Assembly: GCF_012273515.2 (NCBI RefSeq)
Contig: NZ_CP050975.2
Location: 4,278,001-4,342,000, forward strand
Origin: Streptomyces sp. RPA4-2
Lineage (GTDB): Bacteria > Actinomycetota > Actinomycetes > Streptomycetales > Streptomycetaceae
Direction: 5' to 3'
Length of the DNA: 64,000 nt
This document shows, one piece after another, positions 46,065-55,070 of the stretch. Each line of letters starts with the position of its first letter. Positions within the stretch are counted from its first letter, which is position 1. The position numbers were made by a program, and so were the translations under genes. Below the pieces are notes generated by a model, which worked only from the letters and a program-made list of their open reading frames with translations, was not told the origin of the DNA and did not search any database.

Positions 46065-47570
46065 CTAGTAGCCCGACTGCTGATGCGGACGGCCCGGTCG
46101 TGTCGGCAGCAGCGCGTTGTCGAACACGTAGTCGCCAACGTTGGTACCGATCACGTTCCCGTCCTCGGCGTCCCAGCGGTAGTGCACGCCCAGCCAGAGT
46201 CGGCTCAGCTTGCCCTCCTCGGCGACCTGGCTGAAGTTGGCCATCCTGCGGTACGCCTCGATGGTGTGCGGGTCCTCGGAGTGTGCGATGAACGAGACGT
46301 CGTCACGACCGAAGAAGTGCTTCATCGCGCTTGCCCACGCAGCCGTGAAGTTGGCGTGCCCGGAGGTCCAGGCGGAGAAGCACGGGGTGAACGGTGCCCC
46401 TGCGCGGTCCGCGCTGAGAGGCTCCCAGGTCGCGTTCGCGCCGCCCGTCGCCTGGATCGCGGACGCCGGGCGCCACAGGTTGATCGGGCTGTCGAACTTG
46501 CTGTCCCAGGCCGTGATCCCGGCATCCGCCAACGACAGCGCCGACAGCGCGAACAAGTGGGTGGTCTCGTACGTGTCGAGCTTGAACTTCTTGGCGACGA
46601 TCCCGGTCAGCTGGAGCAGTTGTCCCGGGGGGTGGTAGGTGCCGTTCAGGTCATGGTCCCAGAACCAGCCGATGACGGTCTGATCGTAGGTGCGCTCGGT
46701 GGAGTCGACGGCGCCGACCCGTCGTACCTCGTCGCGCTGGGCTGCGTACTCCGGGCTGGCCACCAGATCGGCGTAGGAAGTGAAGCCGCGCAGGGTGGGA
46801 GGCCGGAACTGCGAGCCAGAGCGGAGCACGAACGGCCTCACCTTGCCCCAGTTCGGGGTCACCGCGTCGCTCGGCTGCTTGCAGGCCCCTTCGTCAGCCG
46901 TCGCCTCTTCACCCGTCGGCCGCCAGGCTCCAGGTGTGGTGGTGTCGCCGCTGTAGGTCTCCGGGTTGTCCGAACCGTCGCCCGCCCGGGCTTTGTTGAT
47001 CTGCCTCACCACGCGGTCGACCACCAGGCGGTCGAGGGGGTCGTAGGAGTGGGGGGAGCGGCCGGTCCGGGCCCTGTACTTGGCGTCGATGTACCCCTGA
47101 TCGCCCGGGTACAGCTGCGAGATCATCCGGTACGCCGTGCGGTCGATCAGTCGCTCCTCGTCGTCCGGACGCGGCCGCGAGTGTTTGTCGGCGTACTTCA
47201 GCGGCCGGTTGAGGTATGGCTCGTACTTCAGGGTTCCGTACGTGTACTGATAGGCGCTCTCCGCGTTGTAGATCGCCGCGAAGACCATCGCCCCGGACCT
47301 GGACAGTTTGCCGGGCGAGGCGTCCCAGCCCCGCGCATTGCGGAACGTCTGGAGCAGGACGTTGTTCCAGTACTGCGTCGGATCGCCTTTGTGCCCTGAC
47401 GCGGCGGCTGACTGTGGCGCACCGACCGCCACCGGACTCAGTCCGGCGAGCAGGGCACCGGCCACGACGCCGGCCCGTAGCCGTCCCAGGCGTCTGCCGG
47501 TACGGCACTTCAAGCGTGGGAGCACGGATTTCACGGCCGACCGACGGCCATGATTGGGCTCGAGAGGCAC
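46065..47570 (-). CDS. Secreted vanadium-haloperoxidase / PAP2-like protein
   Basis: The 501-residue protein has an N-terminal signal (GRLRAGVVAGALLAGLSPVAVGA). It shows the vanadate/phosphate pocket motifs in order: KFDSPINLWRP, SGHANFTAAW and LWLGVHYRWDAEDGNVIG, so the VCPO/PAP2 fold is clear. Members are bromo-/chloroperoxidases or acid phosphatases; which one cannot be decided without the pocket histidine chemistry. GTG 47570 is chosen because AAGGAA lies four bases upstream; ATG 47642 is an alternative. An AT-rich region upstream suggests its own promoter. Confidence 0.82.
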   Translation of the reverse strand: MPLEPNHGRRSAVKSVLPRLKCRTGRRLGRLRAGVVAGALLAGLSPVAVGAPQSAAASGHKGDPTQYWNNVLLQTFRNARGWDASPGKLSRSGAMVFAAIYNAESAYQYTYGTLKYEPYLNRPLKYADKHSRPRPDDEERLIDRTAYRMISQLYPGDQGYIDAKYRARTGRSPHSYDPLDRLVVDRVVRQINKARAGDGSDNPETYSGDTTTPGAWRPTGEEATADEGACKQPSDAVTPNWGKVRPFVLRSGSQFRPPTLRGFTSYADLVASPEYAAQRDEVRRVGAVDSTERTYDQTVIGWFWDHDLNGTYHPPGQLLQLTGIVAKKFKLDTYETTHLFALSALSLADAGITAWDSKFDSPINLWRPASAIQATGGANATWEPLSADRAGAPFTPCFSAWTSGHANFTAAWASAMKHFFGRDDVSFIAHSEDPHTIEAYRRMANFSQVAEEGKLSRLWLGVHYRWDAEDGNVIGTNVGDYVFDNALLPTRPGRPHQQSGY

Positions 47571-47747
47571 AGTATTCCTTTCGACGTCGCTGATCGACAG
47601 CGGTAGCGTAAGGTCAGATATGCGTAAATAGAGATCAACCACGCCGATATGCTGCCTGCATCCTGCAACTTCATGATTTACGCAGAAATGCTCATCCGGT
47701 CATGATTGACGGCCAAGCTGAGCCGTGATCGCCCAGACGTGGAGGTC
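47571..47747. promoter_or_regulatory. AT-rich upstream region of the haloperoxidase-like gene
   Basis: The 47590-47720 stretch is clearly lower in G+C than its neighbours and includes TATGCGTAAATAG and TTCATGATTTACGC. It must contain the promoter of the gene ending at 46065, but I could not fix the boxes. Confidence 0.4.
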
Positions 47748-48299
47748 TCACTCGTGTGAGCGATTTCCGGATCCACCGAAGGGCGGCTGTCTGACACTGA
47801 CTCCGCGAAGAGAGCGTGCTCGCCCGGCAAGTCGGCCTGCCCTGTGGCCGTTCTTCAACAGGTGGATCGCCGCGAAGTCGCTGACGCCGCCGTCGTACAG
47901 GTGCGCCACCAGTGGCGGCTGCCCAACGCCGTACACCTGGTCCACCGCGAGCAGCCGCCCGGGCTCCCGGTCGAGACCGATCTCTTCGACCGTCTCGCGG
48001 CGAGTGCCCTGGTGCGGCGTCTCCCCGTCGTCGGGTTTCATGGTGCCGCCCGGAAGCGTATGCCGTTGATCAGCTGCCTCCTGGTCCATATCGGCGGTCG
48101 ACCGGACTTTTTTGTTCCTTGGCGACAGTGACTCCAGCACCGCCCATTGCTCGTCCGCCAGATCTCCGCGCGCCACAAAGCGCCGCCCCGGTTTGCCGCT
48201 GCGCTGACGGATCTCGTCTGGGCGAGGCCGATATGCGAGGCGGGGAGCTGCGGCGTCAGACGCCTTGGCCGTGGTTGCGAGTGTGTCGAGACGGTCCAC
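47748..48299 (-). pseudogene. NUDIX hydrolase fragment fused to an IS5-type transposase start
   Basis: The frame joins two unrelated parts. FVARGDLADEQWAVLESL is the N-terminal signature of IS5/IS1182-like transposases. It is followed by a NUDIX box LPGGTMKPDDGETPHQ and RRETVEEIGLD, two residues longer than the consensus before the first Glu, and by VDQVYGVGQPPLVAHLYDGG. The C-terminus then leaves any NUDIX pattern. I read it as a recombination product rather than a working enzyme. Confidence 0.6.
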
Positions 48300-48385
48300 C
48301 GTGGCTGCCCTTGCTACTGTCCATGTCGCCTAAATCATCTATAAAGATGAATTCGCGTCTGCTGGTGGTCGCGAGGACATGGGCC

Positions 48386-49315
48386 ATGAACGACTTTTCC
48401 CGTCGCTGACTGCTCAAAGCGACGGCGGTCGCCGGTGCAGGTGCGGTCGTCGTGCCGGGCGCTGCGGCCGTCGCAGCCCCCGGTGCGAGTGCCGTGACCG
48501 GGGTATACGGGGGCGAGGCGTATGGGGCGGAGTGCGGGCCGGCAAAGCTGACCGGCCGGATCGTCCGCCCCGAGGACCCCGGGTACACGGACGCGCGTCT
48601 CGGCTGGGACCAGCTCTTCTCCCACTATCCGCTGGTGATCGTCTTCGCCCAGAACACTCAGGACTTGGTGAACGCCCTGACGTGGGCGCGGCAGAACGAC
48701 GTCGCGCTGCGGATCCGGAGCGGCCGCCACAGCCTTGAGGGCTGGTCGAACGTCGACAGCGGCCTCGTGATCGACATCAGTGAGCTGAAGTCGGTCCACA
48801 TCGACAGTGCCTCTCGCATCGCGACGGTCGGCTCCGGTCTCAACCAGCTGGAAGCGGTGACCACGCTCGCGAAGCAGAACTTCGCGGTGACGCTGGTCGA
48901 CGCGATCACGGGCCACCTGGAGCACTACGCCGCCGCAGGACAGCACGGTCATGTGTTCGTCGGTCCGCAGGGTGGGCAGCTTCGGCGGAGCAACTTCCGG
49001 GACGACTGGGTCAAGGCGCGGAAGGATGCGGGCGTCACGGCCGAGCTGCACTTCCACGACCTGAGGCATACGGGCAACACGCTCGCCTCGACTGCCGGGG
49101 CCAGCACCCGGGAGCTGATGACGAGGGTGGGCCACAGCGGCTCGCGGGCCGCGCTGATCTATCAGCACATGACCAGTGACCGTGATCGGGCCATTGCCGA
49201 CCAAGGGCGGGCCCCGAGAACCCGGCGCCCACCCGGCACGACAGCCGGACCATCAGCCCCGCCCGCAAGCAGAAATCTTCACTCTGAGCGAGCAAAGGGA
49301 TCGTCAGCAAGCTGA
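48386..49315 (+). pseudogene. In-frame chimera of a Tat FAD oxidase and a tyrosine integrase
   Basis: From ATG 48386 the frame reads MNDFSRR then TGA (48407-48409) then LLKATAVAGAG, a twin-arginine signal broken by a stop. The following 165 residues match the neighbouring oxidase (KLTGRIVRP, SGRHSLEGWSN). At about 48893 this switches in frame to the catalytic half of an integrase (GPQGGQLRRSNF, HFHDLRHTGNT, GHSGSRAALIYQHM with His, Arg, His, Tyr) that ends near RDRAIADQ. The rest to 49315 is unrelated. It cannot be a normal oxidase or a complete integrase. Confidence 0.75.
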
Positions 49316-49424
49316 CGATCCCTCATGCAAGATCGAGGCTAACGACACCCCTTCGACTGCGTCGGGCCCTTCTGCGTGAAAGGCCGAGCCTGACCGGGGC
49401 GGGGCCCCGACGGCGCACTGTCGA

Positions 49425-50951
49425 TCAGCGTGACGCGGGCGGGATGCTCTGCTCGTACTGGAAGACGTTGTAGGGGTCGTACTTCGCCTTGATCTCGCGC
49501 AGCCGCTCGAAGTGGCGTCTCCCCCAGTAGGCGGTCTCCCACTCCTGCATGCCGACGTTCGGCACGTTGACGTAGGCGCCGTCCACGAAGCTGCGCATCG
49601 CCTGGCTGAATTCGGCGGTCCAGGCCTGGCACGTCGAGGTGAGCGGGTCGCAGACGCCTGGTGTCGTTGAAGGAGTCCCCCAGGCTGCGCCGATCTCGCC
49701 GTAGAAGATCGCGTCGCGGTGCACGAACGCGGTGCCGCCGCGGGGCTCCTTCTTGATCGCCCCGCCGAAGGCATCGACGAAGTAGTTGCTGTCCTCCGTG
49801 GGAGCGTTTCGCATGTAGTAGCCGATGACGTCGATCGCCTTCTTCGGGAACAGCTTCTTGGCGAACTGTGAGAAGAACTTCGCGTTGGCGGGCTCCTGCG
49901 AGCGCGGGACCTGGGCTCCGGCAAAGATGGGGCCCCAGTTACCGACCTGCACCTTCACATCGGGCGTGCCGATCGACAGGATCGGGGCCAGCATCTTTCT
50001 GGCCTCTGCCGCCGTGCCCTCCGCGAGCCACGCGAACAGCAGGATCTGGGACTTGTGGATCTCGACTTCGGATCCGAGGCGGTTGTCGGCGAACGGTACC
50101 GTACGCTGCCATGCATCGAAGATCCCATGCAGGTCCGTAAGGCCGTCCCAGGTCGCCTGCACATAGGCGATGCGCTTGAGCGGGCGCACCTTGTAGGTGA
50201 GTTGCGTGACGATTCCGAAGTTGCCGTTTCCCGCCCCACGGAGCGCCCAGAGCAGGTCTGAGTGGTCCTTCAGGTCGGCATGGATCACCTTGGCACAGTC
50301 GCGACCCGACGGGACGACGACCTCGGTCCCGATCAGGCTGTCGCAGGCCATGCCGAGCCAGCGGTTGAGGGGGCCAAGGCCGCCGCCGACCGTCGCACCG
50401 ACCAAGCCGACGCTGCCCTCGCTTCCGGTCGTGACCGCGAGGTCCTGCTTGGCGAGCGTCGTCACCGCTTCCAACTGGGTCAGGCCGGCGCCGACCTTCG
50501 CGATACGAGCGTCGGTGTCGATGTGGACCGACTTGAGCTGGCTGACGTCGATCACGATGCCGTTGTCGATGTTCGACCAGCCCTCCAGGGCGTGGCGGCC
50601 GCTGCGTACCCGCAGTGCGACGTTGTGCTGCCGCGCCCAGGTGAGGGCGTTCACCACGTCCTGGGTCTTCTGGGCGAAGACGATGACCAGCGGGTAGTGA
50701 GAGAACAGCTGGTCGTAGTCGATGCGGTCATCCGTGTACGAGGCGTCACCGGGGCGGACGACGTGACCGGTCAGCTTCGCCGGCGGACATCCCGACGACC
50801 CTTTAGTCGGGTCGCTCGCGGCCAGAAGGCCCGAGGTGCTCGCGGCCGCAATGTCCGGTGCGCCTGCGGCCATAAGGCCCGGGACGACGACCGCCCCGGC
50901 GCCGGCGGCCGCTGACGCCCTGAGCAGGTAGCGGCGGGAAAAATCGCTCAA
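49425..50951 (-). CDS. Tat-exported FAD-linked oxidase (mono-covalent His type)
   Basis: The 508-residue protein has a twin-arginine signal SDFSRRYLLRASAAAG. The FAD domain has His120 in SGRHALEGWSN, the covalent-FAD histidine, but no Cys at the second site (TGSEGSVGLVG). The C-terminal BBE segment LREIKAKYDPYNVFQYEQ is complete. The start is TTG 50951, supported by GAGAGG nine bases upstream and by the Tat signal; no ATG fits. It is the intact parent-type copy of the broken chimera to its left, with which it converges. Confidence 0.85.
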   Translation of the reverse strand: MSDFSRRYLLRASAAAGAGAVVVPGLMAAGAPDIAAASTSGLLAASDPTKGSSGCPPAKLTGHVVRPGDASYTDDRIDYDQLFSHYPLVIVFAQKTQDVVNALTWARQHNVALRVRSGRHALEGWSNIDNGIVIDVSQLKSVHIDTDARIAKVGAGLTQLEAVTTLAKQDLAVTTGSEGSVGLVGATVGGGLGPLNRWLGMACDSLIGTEVVVPSGRDCAKVIHADLKDHSDLLWALRGAGNGNFGIVTQLTYKVRPLKRIAYVQATWDGLTDLHGIFDAWQRTVPFADNRLGSEVEIHKSQILLFAWLAEGTAAEARKMLAPILSIGTPDVKVQVGNWGPIFAGAQVPRSQEPANAKFFSQFAKKLFPKKAIDVIGYYMRNAPTEDSNYFVDAFGGAIKKEPRGGTAFVHRDAIFYGEIGAAWGTPSTTPGVCDPLTSTCQAWTAEFSQAMRSFVDGAYVNVPNVGMQEWETAYWGRRHFERLREIKAKYDPYNVFQYEQSIPPASR

Positions 50952-51593
50952 GGTCCAGATCCTCTCGATCGGGCTGCGCCGGTACGCGGCTGAGGGAGCC
51001 CTTACCCGCCAGCCGCCGGGCAGTCCTTTGTGGTCGACCCCCGCACGGTAACGGGGCGACCATGCGGTGTTTCGCGACACGCCAATTGAGGACGATGACG
51101 ACAGTCTGAAGGAGTAACTCAGCGGGATCCCGTCATAACCGGTTTGGGATGCACCGCGCCCTGCTCGAAGCTATCCCTTGGCCCAAGCGGTCAGAATACG
51201 CTGGTGCTCTCAAAGATGATGGGCTCGCCGATGTCGCTAATTAGGTCAGCATCTCGCAATGGCCCGACGAACCGCCTTTCTGATAAGAATTTGTGGGCGT
51301 GCCCCCGTAATCACCACTCTCCGCCTGGAGAACCCGGCTGGTCACTCGCGGGACTCATCGTGCGAACGGTGTGCCGCTGTGCGCACGTGTACGCCGGTTG
51401 GTGTCGGCCGCTGATGTCAGGCCGCCCGCCTGTTTTCCTGGCCACCACTGACAGAAGGCCACGGTCGCGTCATCACCGGATTTGTAGCGTGGCCACCGGA
51501 TGCCGGTTGGATATGTCGCCTCAACCTTGCGAACAGAATGTGTGTCCATGCCCAGGGACACTTCCTGCGCATCGGGCTCGTCGAAGTCGCACG
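50952..51593. other. 640-bp interval without a supported gene
   Basis: It contains the promoter region of the flavin oxidase and sequence of lower G+C around 51180-51300. No domain was recognised on either strand; it probably includes deleted parts of the replication gene. Confidence 0.5.
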
Positions 51594-52228
51594 TGAGGCG
51601 CCGCCGGCTTGGGCCACCGCTGAACTGCTCACCGACGCTATGGGTGCCGCCGCTGCCCACGTGCGCGTGGACGGCCCGGTCATCGACGGACGCGGGCACA
51701 CCTTCACCTTCGGTCGTCAGCTCGACGTCGGCACCATCCGATCCGCCGACTTCGACGGCGGCCAAGAGCTGACGGAGCGTGCCGTCGCCTCCTATATCGC
51801 CAAGTACGCCACCAAGGGCGCGGAGACCGCGACGGGAGCTCTGGACCGCCCGCTGAAGTTCCTCGCCGAGCTGGCCCAGCTCGACATCAGCGAGCATGCC
51901 CGCCGGCTGATCCGAACGGCCTGGACTCTGGGCGCGCGCCAAGGAACTAGAGGATCTCCGGCTCCGCGCCTGGGCTCACATGCTCGGTTTCCGCGGTCAC
52001 TTCTCCACCAGGTCGCGCCGCTACTCGACCACCCTCGGCGCTCTCCGCACCGCCCGCGCCGAGTGGCGCCGCGCACAGGCCGCAGCAACCACCGAGAGCG
52101 ACACCGCCACGACCCTCGTCCTCTCGCACTGGGGCTTCGCCGGAACCGGCCTTTCGTCCGCCGAAGCCTGGCTCGCCGCATCCCTCGAACCCGCACCCGG
52201 AACAGAAGGAGAACCCACCCATGGCTGA
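51594..52228 (+). pseudogene. RepSA-like replication initiator, truncated and frameshifted
   Basis: The first frame reads PPAWATAELLTDAMGAAAAHVRVDG, FGRQLDVGTIRSADFDGGQELTE and YIAKYATKGAE, typical of the AICE replication initiator RepSA. At about 51945 the homology shifts to another frame: LEDLRLRAWAHMLGFRGHFST and then LVLSHWGFAGTG. The N-terminal two thirds are missing. The final frame ends 8 bp inside the excisionase gene, as in intact elements. Confidence 0.8.
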
Positions 52229-52457
52229 GCGGCGTCTCACCGTGGCGCAGGTCCCCGACGGACCGCGCTCCCTCCCGGCGCGGTACCTCACTCCTCTGGA
52301 CGTCGCGGAGCTCCTGGGCGTGCCGATCGAAACGGTCTACCAGTGGCGCCGGAAGCGCACCGGTCCCTGCGGCTTCCGGGTCGGCCGGCACCTGCGCTAC
52401 GACCCCGACGACGTCCGAGCCTGGGTTGAGTCCCTGATGGAAGGGGCTGCTGCCTGA
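52221..52457 (+). CDS. xis: Excisionase-type helix-turn-helix protein
   Basis: The 78-residue protein has a MerR-like winged HTH of the excisionase family: YLTPLDVAELLGVPIETVYQWRRKRTGP and RVGRHLRYDPDDVRAWVE. It directs the integrase toward excision. It overlaps the replication gene end by 8 bp and its TGA overlaps the integrase ATG by one base, giving a coupled rep-xis-int order. Confidence 0.88.
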   Translation: MAERRLTVAQVPDGPRSLPARYLTPLDVAELLGVPIETVYQWRRKRTGPCGFRVGRHLRYDPDDVRAWVESLMEGAAA

Positions 52458-53704
52458 TGGCCGGGCACATCCAAGACCGCTGGTACAAGAATGAGACGGG
52501 TCCGGACGGCAAGGTCCGCAAGGTCAAGAGTGATCGCTACGGCTCCGGGCTTCGCTACCGGGCGCGCTACATCGGCCCGGACGGCACCGAGAAAGCCAAG
52601 AGCTTCCCCGACCGGCAGAAGCGGCTTGCCGACCAATGGCTCGCCCACATCGAGGCGGACATGGCGCGCGGGCAGTACATCGACCCTCGCGCGGCCCGGA
52701 TCACCTTCCAGCACTACGCCGAGCGCTGGGTGGAGGCCCAGGGCGCTGACCCGAACACGCAAGCCTCGATGGAGTCGCAGCTTCGGCTGCACGCTTTCCC
52801 GTACCTGGGTACGCGCCCCCTCGGGTCCTTTCAACCCGCCCACATCCGCGACTGGGTGCGGCAGCTTCAGGAGAACGGCGTCCGGGGCTCCTACGCCCGG
52901 ACGATCTACTCCAACGTGCGTGCCGCGTTGAGCGCGGCCGTGGATGACGGGCATCTCCCCCGCAACCCGTGTGCGGCTCGCTCGGTCCGGCCGCCGACCG
53001 TCGACACCAAGCGCGTGATCCCGTGGACGCCGGAACGGGTCTTCGCTGTTCGCGCGGCCATGCCCGAGCGCTACCGAGCGATGGTCGACCTGGGCCGCGG
53101 CTGCGGGCTTCGTCAGGGAGAGATCCTCGGCGTCGCCGTCGACGCGATCGACTTCGAGTCGGACACGCTCCACGTGGTCCAGCAACTCAAGCTGAGTCGT
53201 AGCAAGGCCGTGTTCGCCCCGCCGAAGGGTGGCAAGCTCCGGGACGTGCCGCTCCCGGGGCCAGTCGCTGACGCCCTCCGGGCACACATGAATGAGTTCC
53301 CGCCGGTAGAGATCACGTTGCCGTGGAAGGTCGTGGACGGTCCCCCGGTGACCAAGCGGCTCATCTTCACCGGACCGCGCGGGGGTCACGTCTGGCGCAC
53401 GTCGCTCAACGAGGAGGCGTGGAAGCGGGCGCTGGCCGGCGCCGGGGTGATCCCGGTCCCCGAGCGTGGCCAGCCCCACGCCGAGTCACGCGAGAACGGG
53501 ATGCATGCGCTCCGCCACTTCTACGCCTCGGTACTCCTGGACGCCGGGGAGAACATCAAGGCCCTCGCCGAGTACCTGGGCCACTCGGACCCCGGTCTGA
53601 CGCTTCGCGTCTACGCGCACCTGATGCCGTCCAGCCAGGAGCGGACTCGCAAAGCCGTGGCTGCTGTCTTCGGCTCGCCCAAGGCGATGCGACATGACGG
53701 CTGA
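52457..53704 (+). CDS. int: Tyrosine site-specific integrase
   Basis: The 415-residue protein has an N-terminal arm-binding/SAM-like domain (ITFQHYAERWVEAQG, residues 81-170) and a catalytic domain with Arg219 (GCGLRQGE), His350 and Arg353 (HALRHFYAS), His376 (YLGHSDPG) and the nucleophile Tyr386 (RVYAHLM). All are intact. It should recombine the attachment site at the gpmA 3' end, 430 bp downstream, as AICE integrases usually lie next to attP. Confidence 0.92.
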   Translation: MAGHIQDRWYKNETGPDGKVRKVKSDRYGSGLRYRARYIGPDGTEKAKSFPDRQKRLADQWLAHIEADMARGQYIDPRAARITFQHYAERWVEAQGADPNTQASMESQLRLHAFPYLGTRPLGSFQPAHIRDWVRQLQENGVRGSYARTIYSNVRAALSAAVDDGHLPRNPCAARSVRPPTVDTKRVIPWTPERVFAVRAAMPERYRAMVDLGRGCGLRQGEILGVAVDAIDFESDTLHVVQQLKLSRSKAVFAPPKGGKLRDVPLPGPVADALRAHMNEFPPVEITLPWKVVDGPPVTKRLIFTGPRGGHVWRTSLNEEAWKRALAGAGVIPVPERGQPHAESRENGMHALRHFYASVLLDAGENIKALAEYLGHSDPGLTLRVYAHLMPSSQERTRKAVAAVFGSPKAMRHDG

Positions 53705-54020
53705 GGGCTCGTACGCTCCGAACCGGAGAGGGGCGGGGAGAGCCTTGGCAGACGAGTACTTCTTGCTGGTGTGCGACGACGTGCCTCATGACGTGATGCT
53801 CACTGACCCCGGTCTCCGCGTGATGGACGTCGTCCAAGTCGTGCGTCGGCTGACGGGGCTGAGCCTCTGGCACAGCGAGGTTCTGGTGACACGGGTTCCC
53901 GCCATGATTATCACCGGCGTGCCCGAGGAAGACGCGGCGGCAGCCGTCTCGGCCCTCCGCGATGCGGGAGCCCAGGCAGAGACGAGAGAACAGCCGGAGC
54001 CGGACTTCCCTAAGCACTGA
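53694..54020 (+). CDS. Ribosomal L7/L12 C-terminal-domain-like small protein
   Basis: The 108-residue product contains VVQVVRRLTGLSLWHSEVLV and GVPEEDAAAAVSALRDAGAQAE, the helix-turn pattern of the L7/L12 C-terminal domain (ClpS-like fold), without the N-terminal dimer domain. It overlaps the integrase gene by 11 bp, so it is translated with it. Such genes often follow integrases in actinomycete elements; the role is unknown and ribosome binding is not implied. Confidence 0.72.
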   Translation: MTAEGSYAPNRRGAGRALADEYFLLVCDDVPHDVMLTDPGLRVMDVVQVVRRLTGLSLWHSEVLVTRVPAMIITGVPEEDAAAAVSALRDAGAQAETREQPEPDFPKH

Positions 54021-54044
54021 GTACGGCCCGGTCAACCGGCTGCC

Positions 54045-54064
54045 CGGCCCAGAGACGGCCCAGG
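54045..54064 (+). repeat. 20-bp direct repeat, right copy (putative integrase arm site)
   Basis: Identical to 41912-41931 and in the same orientation, 67 bp inside the right core. In the circular form the two copies would flank the core as arm sites. Confidence 0.8.
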
Positions 54065-54070
54065 CACAGC

Positions 54071-54115
54071 ATCAAGCCCCCTACCGGCGGAGAACCCGCA
54101 GGTAGGGGGCTTGAT
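54071..54115 (-). terminator. Terminator of gpmA
   Basis: A perfect 15-bp stem (ATCAAGCCCCCTACC, 54071-54085, with 54101-54115) and a 15-base loop, ten bases past the gpmA stop. Confidence 0.9.
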
Positions 54116-54124
54116 CAGTCCGTC

Positions 54125-54886
54125 TTACTTCTTCTTGCCCTGGTTCTTGACCGCCTCGATCGCCGCCGCGGCCGCGTCCGCGTCGAGGTAGGTGCCGCCG
54201 GGGTTGAGGGGCTTGAAGTCGGCGTCCAGCTCGTAGGTGAGGGGGATGCCGGTGGGGATGTTCAGGCCCGCGATGTCGGCGTCCGAGATGCCGTCGAGGT
54301 GCTTGACGAGGGCGCGCAGCGAGTTGCCGTGGGCCGCGACCAGGACCGTGCGTCCGGTCAGCAGGTCGGGGACGATGCCGTCGAACCAGTACGGCAGCAT
54401 GCGCACGACGACGTCCTTGAGGCACTCCGTCTGCGGGCGCAGCTCCGGCGGGAGCGTCGCGTAGCGCGGGTCGTCGAACTGGGAGTACTCGGCGTCGCGG
54501 GCGAGCGGCGGCGGCGGGGTGTCGTACGAACGGCGCCACAGCATGAACTGCTCCTCGCCGAACTCGGCGAGGGTCTGGGCCTTGTCCTTGCCCTGGAGCG
54601 CGCCGTAGTGCCGCTCGTTCAGGCGCCAGGAGCGGTGGACCGGGATCCAGTGGCGGTCCGCGGCCTCCAGTGCGAGCTGGGCGGTGCGGATCGCGCGCTT
54701 CTGGAGCGAGGTGTGGACCACGTCGGGCAGCAGGCCGGCGTCCTTGAGCAGCTCACCGCCGCGGACTGCCTCCTTCTCGCCCTTCTCGTTGAGGTTGACG
54801 TCCACCCAACCGGTGAACAGGTTCTTCGCGTTCCATTCGCTCTCGCCGTGGCGGAGGAGGATCAGCTTGTACGGTGCGTCGGCCAT
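54125..54886 (-). CDS. gpmA: 2,3-bisphosphoglycerate-dependent phosphoglycerate mutase
   Basis: With ATG 54886 the protein is 253 residues, the usual length. It has the phospho-His motif [10 protein letters not shown], the RAIRTAQLA segment, and the second His in [15 protein letters not shown]. It interconverts 3- and 2-phosphoglycerate in glycolysis. Its last codons (Gln-Gly-Lys-Lys-Lys-stop) contain the 13-bp core shared with 41790-41802, so the present gene end was probably restored by the integrated element. Confidence 0.94.
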   Translation of the reverse strand: MADAPYKLILLRHGESEWNAKNLFTGWVDVNLNEKGEKEAVRGGELLKDAGLLPDVVHTSLQKRAIRTAQLALEAADRHWIPVHRSWRLNERHYGALQGKDKAQTLAEFGEEQFMLWRRSYDTPPPPLARDAEYSQFDDPRYATLPPELRPQTECLKDVVVRMLPYWFDGIVPDLLTGRTVLVAAHGNSLRALVKHLDGISDADIAGLNIPTGIPLTYELDADFKPLNPGGTYLDADAAAAAIEAVKNQGKKK

Positions 54887-55070
54887 GCGGTCGAGCGTAA
54901 TGGAACGCGCTGACGCGCCGCTCCCCCGGTCGGCAGACGGACAGGGACGCTCAGGCGAACGTCCGCCGGTTGACGGCATCTGTTAATCGAGTGGCCCACC
55001 CGGACCGGACTCTCGTAAGTTGTGCCTACCGCCCGAGCCACTTACACACCTTCCTGACCTGGGGTCCGCC

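Larger units (their letters stand above)
41790..54143. mobile_element. Decayed actinomycete integrative element at the gpmA 3' end
   Basis: The element spans about 12.35 kb between identical 13-bp cores, with 20-bp direct repeats just inside each end (41912-41931, 54045-54064). The right end has a replication-initiator fragment, excisionase and tyrosine integrase in the order known from AICEs such as pSAM2. No FtsK-like transfer gene is present and the replication gene is broken, so it is not expected to be mobile alone. The cargo is flavin oxidases, a vanadium-haloperoxidase-like protein and an IS110 element. Confidence 0.62.
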
